Assembly: GCA_964645915.1 (NCBI GenBank)
Contig: CAZYDH010000018.1
Coordinates: forward strand, 1 to 37,014
Direction of reading: 5' to 3'
Source: JACNKV01 sp964645915
Lineage (GTDB): Bacteria; Fidelibacterota; Marinisomatia; Marinisomatales; JACNKV01
DNA length: 37,014 nucleotides
The notes below the pieces were generated by a model. It ran no database searches. It was not told the DNA's origin and saw only the letters and a program-made list of their open reading frames with translations. Of this stretch, positions 33,393-37,014 are shown in pieces (positions within the stretch are counted from its first letter, which is position 1; the number at the start of each line of letters is the position of its first letter). The translations under genes were made by a program, and so were the position numbers.

Positions 33393-35737
33393 TATTTTTG
33401 TTTGAAAAATCCGTATGAGTATGGAGGGCATGTCAATATAGTTTGTGCATCATCCATTTCCATATTCGAATAGATTATCTCCCATGTATTAAGATCATTT
33501 ATTTCGATAGTTTTCACCACAGAACTATGGTTAAAGGCAACAAGGACAACTTCATCAAAATATCGTTTTTCATAGATCAAAATTGGTCCATCGACTTTTA
33601 TGAGCCGAAAATCTCCAACAGCAAGAGATGGGTATGTCCTTCGTAAACGATTAATTTTACCAAACTGCTCTTTTAATGCTTTCTCAGATATTGAAAGTTT
33701 TTGACCAAAAACCATAGGGCGACGATTTCCCGGATCACCTGCACCCATTAGTCCAATCTCTTCTCCATAATATAAAACCGGTACTCCGGGAATGGATATG
33801 TTAAATGCATAAAATGCTGCCAGTTTATCATAACTGGTTGAAGATCGAACTGCATTTGGTGGATTGAAATAAGTTCTATCTGTTCCGTTATCACTGAAGG
33901 AAACTTGTCCATCAGCAAGTCCGATAAATCGTAACTGATCATGACTGGAAGTGATATTTCCCATTAAATTTATCGGTTGGTAAGTCTTGAAATTCTCCAT
34001 CATGAGATTCGATAAAAATGTGAAATCAGCTTCATCAGATACGAAGGGTCCACGTGCATTGAAATAGATGGAAAAATTGAATTGAGCGTCCAACTCACCC
34101 GGATTAACATAGTCAAGAATCAACTCATCTGATCCAAAAGACTCCCCAATTTGATACAATTTTTTCTCGGGGAATCGTTTTTTCATTTCGGAGGTAAGCA
34201 GTTTCCAAAAACTATGTGGAACATGCTTTACTGCATCTTGGCGAAATCCATCTAAATCGTATGTTTCTAACCACCAACAAGCATCCTCTACAACTTGAGC
34301 AATTGCTTCAGGAGCAGAGACGTAATCAAATGATGGAATAAATTCATCGAACCAAGTTGTTAACCGAGTTTCTTCACTCCAATTACGAATATTCATCGTA
34401 CCGTCTTCTGTTGTAACTTTTCCAAACCAATCCCGGTGTTCTTGAAAATAAGGATGCTCTTGATGTACATGGTTGCTGACAAAATCTAGGATTACCTTGA
34501 TCCCTTTTTGATGGGCAAGGTCAACTAAGTGTTTTAATTCTTGATCAGACCCATAGCGTGGATCTGTTTTTCTTGGTGCAACAGGCCAGTATCCATGATA
34601 ACCGGTAAATTTACGGTTCGGTGGAATCCATTCAGTATAAGCAGATTCCGGTTGAAGTTGTACAGGAGATATCCAGATAGACGAAATACCTAATTCGGTA
34701 AAATATCCTTCTTCCAGTTTTTGAATGATTCCAGCAAAATCTCCACCATTAAAATTAGCGAGAGGATGTACATCAACATCATTTGCAGGATGGTTATTGG
34801 TTTTGTCACCATCGTGAAAACGATCGACCATCAAATTATATAAGATTGTAAAATGCCAGTCATCCGGATCTTTTTTAGGATTGATTGGACTTCCGTTCTT
34901 AATAATCGTATGATTTTCTTGAATAACTCTGTTTTCTGAATCAACCCCGGTAATACGAAGAAGACCATTTTTATAGGATGAACAGTTAACCATTAAACTA
35001 CCATCCGGTTTCGGATCGAATGCATCATTATGTAGTCGTTGATTATCAAAATAAACCATCACGTCAACAGGTAATGCACCATCATCTGGTTGAATGAAAT
35101 CAAAATATAAACGATCACCATTTATCGAAGATTTCATCCATTGACCTGCCGGTTGTATTTTGTGTGAGGAAAGATCAAGAATGGAATTCCATCCACCGAT
35201 ATTATTAGAAATAAATACCGGATTATCAGGATCAATTAATTCTTTTCCATCCTTTACAAATTTATATTCGTGTCGTTCCGGTTTTAAAAAGACGGTTCGT
35301 TCAAAGGTTCCATCATTATCTTTATCTAATAAAGGTAGCTTTGCTCGTGACCAGTCATTAAAACCACCCATAACTACAATGTTTGCTATTGGAGCATCTG
35401 ATTTGAAAATAAATGTATGTTTCACCATCTTTCTTGTGTGAACCAACAACTCATGAGGAACATCGTTGACAAGGATTTGAACACGAGTTAAGGGAGGTGT
35501 GTCGTCAGTTGGTGTTAAGTATATACTATCTTGTTCAGGTACAAAACGGATGTCCAACTCTCTGTTATCTAAAACGTTAATCGAAGCAGTTATATCTGTT
35601 TTGTATTTTGATAGGTCTAATCCGCGAGTTCCGCCTTCCCAAAGCATAATTGTTGGGACAGGTTCTAACGTTTTCTCAGAAATATCTGAACAAGAAATGA
35701 AAAATAGTGATATGAATAATAAGAACAAATTCAGCAT
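33392..35737 (-). CDS. GH13 alpha-amylase/neopullulanase-like lipoprotein
   Basis: A lipoprotein signal (lipobox FISC, mature Cys16) anchors the 781-aa enzyme in a membrane. An N-terminal glycogen-binding/CBM48-like domain (about 105-195, VVMGGFNDWSRAKLPLLDKD) precedes the GH13 barrel from about residue 290. The catalytic set is complete: Asp501 in DGFRQDAVKH, Glu532 in IGESFG and Asp600 in SSHDQLR, with region I at DFVSNHVHQEHP. The C-terminal beta domain ends near residue 775. The YYGEEIGLMGAGDPGNRRPM stretch is typical of neopullulanase/maltogenic amylases. It should hydrolyse alpha-1,4 (perhaps also alpha-1,6) glucans at the cell surface. A GGAGA site lies 6 bases before the ATG. Divergent from the pullulanase. 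Confidence 0.92.
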   Translation of the reverse strand: MLNLFLLFISLFFISCSDISEKTLEPVPTIMLWEGGTRGLDLSKYKTDITASINVLDNRELDIRFVPEQDSIYLTPTDDTPPLTRVQILVNDVPHELLVHTRKMVKHTFIFKSDAPIANIVVMGGFNDWSRAKLPLLDKDNDGTFERTVFLKPERHEYKFVKDGKELIDPDNPVFISNNIGGWNSILDLSSHKIQPAGQWMKSSINGDRLYFDFIQPDDGALPVDVMVYFDNQRLHNDAFDPKPDGSLMVNCSSYKNGLLRITGVDSENRVIQENHTIIKNGSPINPKKDPDDWHFTILYNLMVDRFHDGDKTNNHPANDVDVHPLANFNGGDFAGIIQKLEEGYFTELGISSIWISPVQLQPESAYTEWIPPNRKFTGYHGYWPVAPRKTDPRYGSDQELKHLVDLAHQKGIKVILDFVSNHVHQEHPYFQEHRDWFGKVTTEDGTMNIRNWSEETRLTTWFDEFIPSFDYVSAPEAIAQVVEDACWWLETYDLDGFRQDAVKHVPHSFWKLLTSEMKKRFPEKKLYQIGESFGSDELILDYVNPGELDAQFNFSIYFNARGPFVSDEADFTFLSNLMMENFKTYQPINLMGNITSSHDQLRFIGLADGQVSFSDNGTDRTYFNPPNAVRSSTSYDKLAAFYAFNISIPGVPVLYYGEEIGLMGAGDPGNRRPMVFGQKLSISEKALKEQFGKINRLRRTYPSLAVGDFRLIKVDGPILIYEKRYFDEVVLVAFNHSSVVKTIEINDLNTWEIIYSNMEMDDAQTILTCPPYSYGFFKQK

Positions 35738-35764
35738 GATATGTATCTCCGTTAGGGGCTAAAT

Positions 35765-35790
35765 TTAGTAACTCACATCGGAGTTACTAA
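35765..35790. promoter_or_regulatory. Perfect 10-bp inverted repeat between divergent amylase and pullulanase genes
   Basis: TTAGTAACTC (35765-35774) and GAGTTACTAA (35781-35790) are exact inverse copies with a 6-base spacer. It lies in the middle of the 66-base gap between the two divergent starts, where both promoters or leaders must overlap. The size and position suit an operator for a dimeric regulator of glucan use. On the plus strand the right arm runs into the AAGGA ribosome site of the pullulanase gene, so an RNA hairpin could also affect translation. Confidence 0.6.
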
Positions 35791-35803
35791 GGAAAATTTG
35801 ACC

Positions 35804-37014
35804 ATGATATTAAAAAATATTTCCAAATGGCTATTTGTCCCATTTTTCCTCATAACCATTTTTACAGGATGCAGCCCTATGGAACACACACCACTATCTT
35901 ATGGAGCTTTAGTCAAGGAAGATGGCACGGAATTTCATCTTTATGCACCAAAGGCGGATAAAGTATATGTTGTCATATTCGAAAAATATGATGATGAAAA
36001 GGGAAATGAATATCCCATGAAAAAGACGGATAACGATAAATGGAGGTTGACAATAAAAGATACCGGATATGGGACACTTTACGGCTATCGGATTGAGGGA
36101 GGATATCCCGGGAATGATCCAAAAGTAATTATTGCTGACCCATATTCGAAAGCTGCAGTAACACAAAACACATATCGTCATGTAGCAAAATCTTTAGTCA
36201 TTAATACATCCTATGATTGGGATGGCGACCAATGGATGACAGTTGACCCGAGAGACTTAATTATTTATGAAATGCATGTTCGCGATATGACGGCTCACCC
36301 TAATTCGAACTCGAAGTCCCCGGGCACGTATTATGGTTTAGCGAATTCTTTGCAGAGAGGAGGAATTGCCCATCTTAAGGATTTGGGGATTAATGCAGTT
36401 CAGATCCTCCCGATTCAGGATTTTGCAAATGTTGAAGTTCCGTTTAAAGATGACGAGGCGACCGTATATAATTCGTGGAATCCGTATGCCCGTAATCATT
36501 GGGGATATATGACAACATTTTTCTTTGCGCCCGAAACCTATTATGCCACAGACGGAACAAGCGAATCCGGTAAATGGAATGGGATTGATGGCCGTGCAGT
36601 GAAAGAAGTAAAAGATATGGTAAAAGCACTGCATCATGAAAACATAGCTGTTATCATGGATGTCGTTTATAACCATGTCTCCAATTATGATTTTCACCCT
36701 TTTAAATATATTGATAAGGCGACGTATTTCAGATTGGATGATAATGGAAATTATATTGCTCATAGTGGATGCGGAAATGATACTCAAACCGAGCAGCCTG
36801 TCATGCAGCAACTCATTTTAGACAGCGTAAAATATTGGATGACAGAATATCATATTGACGGATTTCGATTTGATCTCGGAAACTTGATTGATGCCAAAAC
36901 ACGAGAAATGATTATTGCCGAATTAAGAGCAATTAATCCGAATGTGATCATTTTGGCAGAACCATGGGGTGGTGGATATGATCCTGATGGATTTTCAGAA
37001 ATGGGATGGGCATC
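35804..37014 (+). CDS. Type I pullulanase-like GH13 lipoprotein (cut by window edge)
   Basis: The frame is open to the last base, giving 403 residues of a longer protein. A lipoprotein signal (FTGC, Cys22) is followed by a CBM48-like domain (about 30-110; GTEFHLYAPKADKVYVV, GTLYGYRIEG). The GH13 barrel has YEMHVRDMT near 150, HWGYMTTFFFAPETYYATDG (the pullulanase-type WGY box) and region I DVVYNHV (286-292). The nucleophile is Asp357 in DGFRFDLGN and the acid/base Glu386 in LAEPWGGG; region IV is beyond the window. It should debranch alpha-1,6 links in pullulan or branched glucans. Start chosen at the first ATG, with an AAGGA site 10 bases before. Divergent from the amylase lipoprotein, with which it probably works. 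Confidence 0.9.
   Translation, partial: MILKNISKWLFVPFFLITIFTGCSPMEHTPLSYGALVKEDGTEFHLYAPKADKVYVVIFEKYDDEKGNEYPMKKTDNDKWRLTIKDTGYGTLYGYRIEGGYPGNDPKVIIADPYSKAAVTQNTYRHVAKSLVINTSYDWDGDQWMTVDPRDLIIYEMHVRDMTAHPNSNSKSPGTYYGLANSLQRGGIAHLKDLGINAVQILPIQDFANVEVPFKDDEATVYNSWNPYARNHWGYMTTFFFAPETYYATDGTSESGKWNGIDGRAVKEVKDMVKALHHENIAVIMDVVYNHVSNYDFHPFKYIDKATYFRLDDNGNYIAHSGCGNDTQTEQPVMQQLILDSVKYWMTEYHIDGFRFDLGNLIDAKTREMIIAELRAINPNVIILAEPWGGGYDPDGFSEMGWA

Noticed and set aside
36338..36811. A 157-codon open frame on the minus strand
   Set aside because: It lies fully inside the plus-strand pullulanase gene, whose GH13 motifs are clear; the minus frame gives a Cys/Ile/His-rich protein with no recognisable features.
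1..37014. Search for CRISPR arrays, insertion sequences, integrases and toxin-antitoxin pairs
   Set aside because: No regularly spaced direct repeats, transposase motifs, phage genes or small paired toxin/antitoxin frames were seen; nearly all sequence is explained by ordinary genes.

Overview
The window looks like an ordinary chromosomal segment of an AT-rich, diderm bacterium of the FCB group. Candidatus Marinimicrobia (SAR406) or a close relative is the best guess. This is inferred from a C-terminal secretion/sorting domain of the type IX kind with an FPNPFNP motif, a BatA-type double-membrane protein, a mitochondrial-type aconitase, a LapA/LapB-like pair and a stand-alone PASTA protein. 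No insertion sequences, phage genes, CRISPR arrays or integrases were seen.

Layout. 1-7741 (+) is a tightly packed run: the yajC end, def, fmt, rsmB, a membrane-anchored PASTA protein, a SEC59/VTE5-like lipid kinase, a BatA/VWA protein and hflX. 7775-7991 (-) holds no gene but encodes a strongly structured RNA with its own terminator, a candidate 6S RNA. 8061-13420 (-) holds a secreted alpha/beta hydrolase with a two-repeat tail, a GltP-like symporter, plsY, a DUF502 membrane protein, an O6-alkylguanine-DNA alkyltransferase and an EamA exporter. 13482-16327 (-) is secD-secF with a clear terminator. 16574-18387 (+) is a sugar nucleotidyltransferase coupled to a ROK sugar kinase. A small membrane protein (-) and a YchF-like protein that lacks its GTPase domain (+) follow, then dusB (-) and aconitase (+).

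22875-27920 (+) is an envelope and tRNA-modification run: a coiled-coil protein, an M23 peptidase, miaB, a LapA-like protein, a LapB-like TPR protein and a TPR/SPOR protein. It is followed at once by a selenocysteine tRNA (selC, anticodon TCA), so the organism very likely makes selenoproteins. 28036-30901 (-) is a minor-pilin operon in the order FimT/GspH, PilV, PilW, PilX-like. 31065-35737 (-) is a GH13 amylase lipoprotein overlapping a CotH/lamin-tail surface protein. Divergent from it, across 66 bp with a perfect 10-bp inverted repeat, is a type I pullulanase lipoprotein (35804 to the window end, truncated).

How they fit together. Most genes are housekeeping: N-terminal formyl-Met processing, rRNA/tRNA modification, Sec translocation, phospholipid synthesis and the TCA cycle. 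The accessory theme is glycan use and the cell surface: amylase, pullulanase, sugar kinase plus nucleotidyltransferase, secreted hydrolase and minor pilins. The observations most worth following are the structured RNA at 7775-7991, the selC gene, the GTPase-less YchF relative and the paired repeats in the hydrolase tail.
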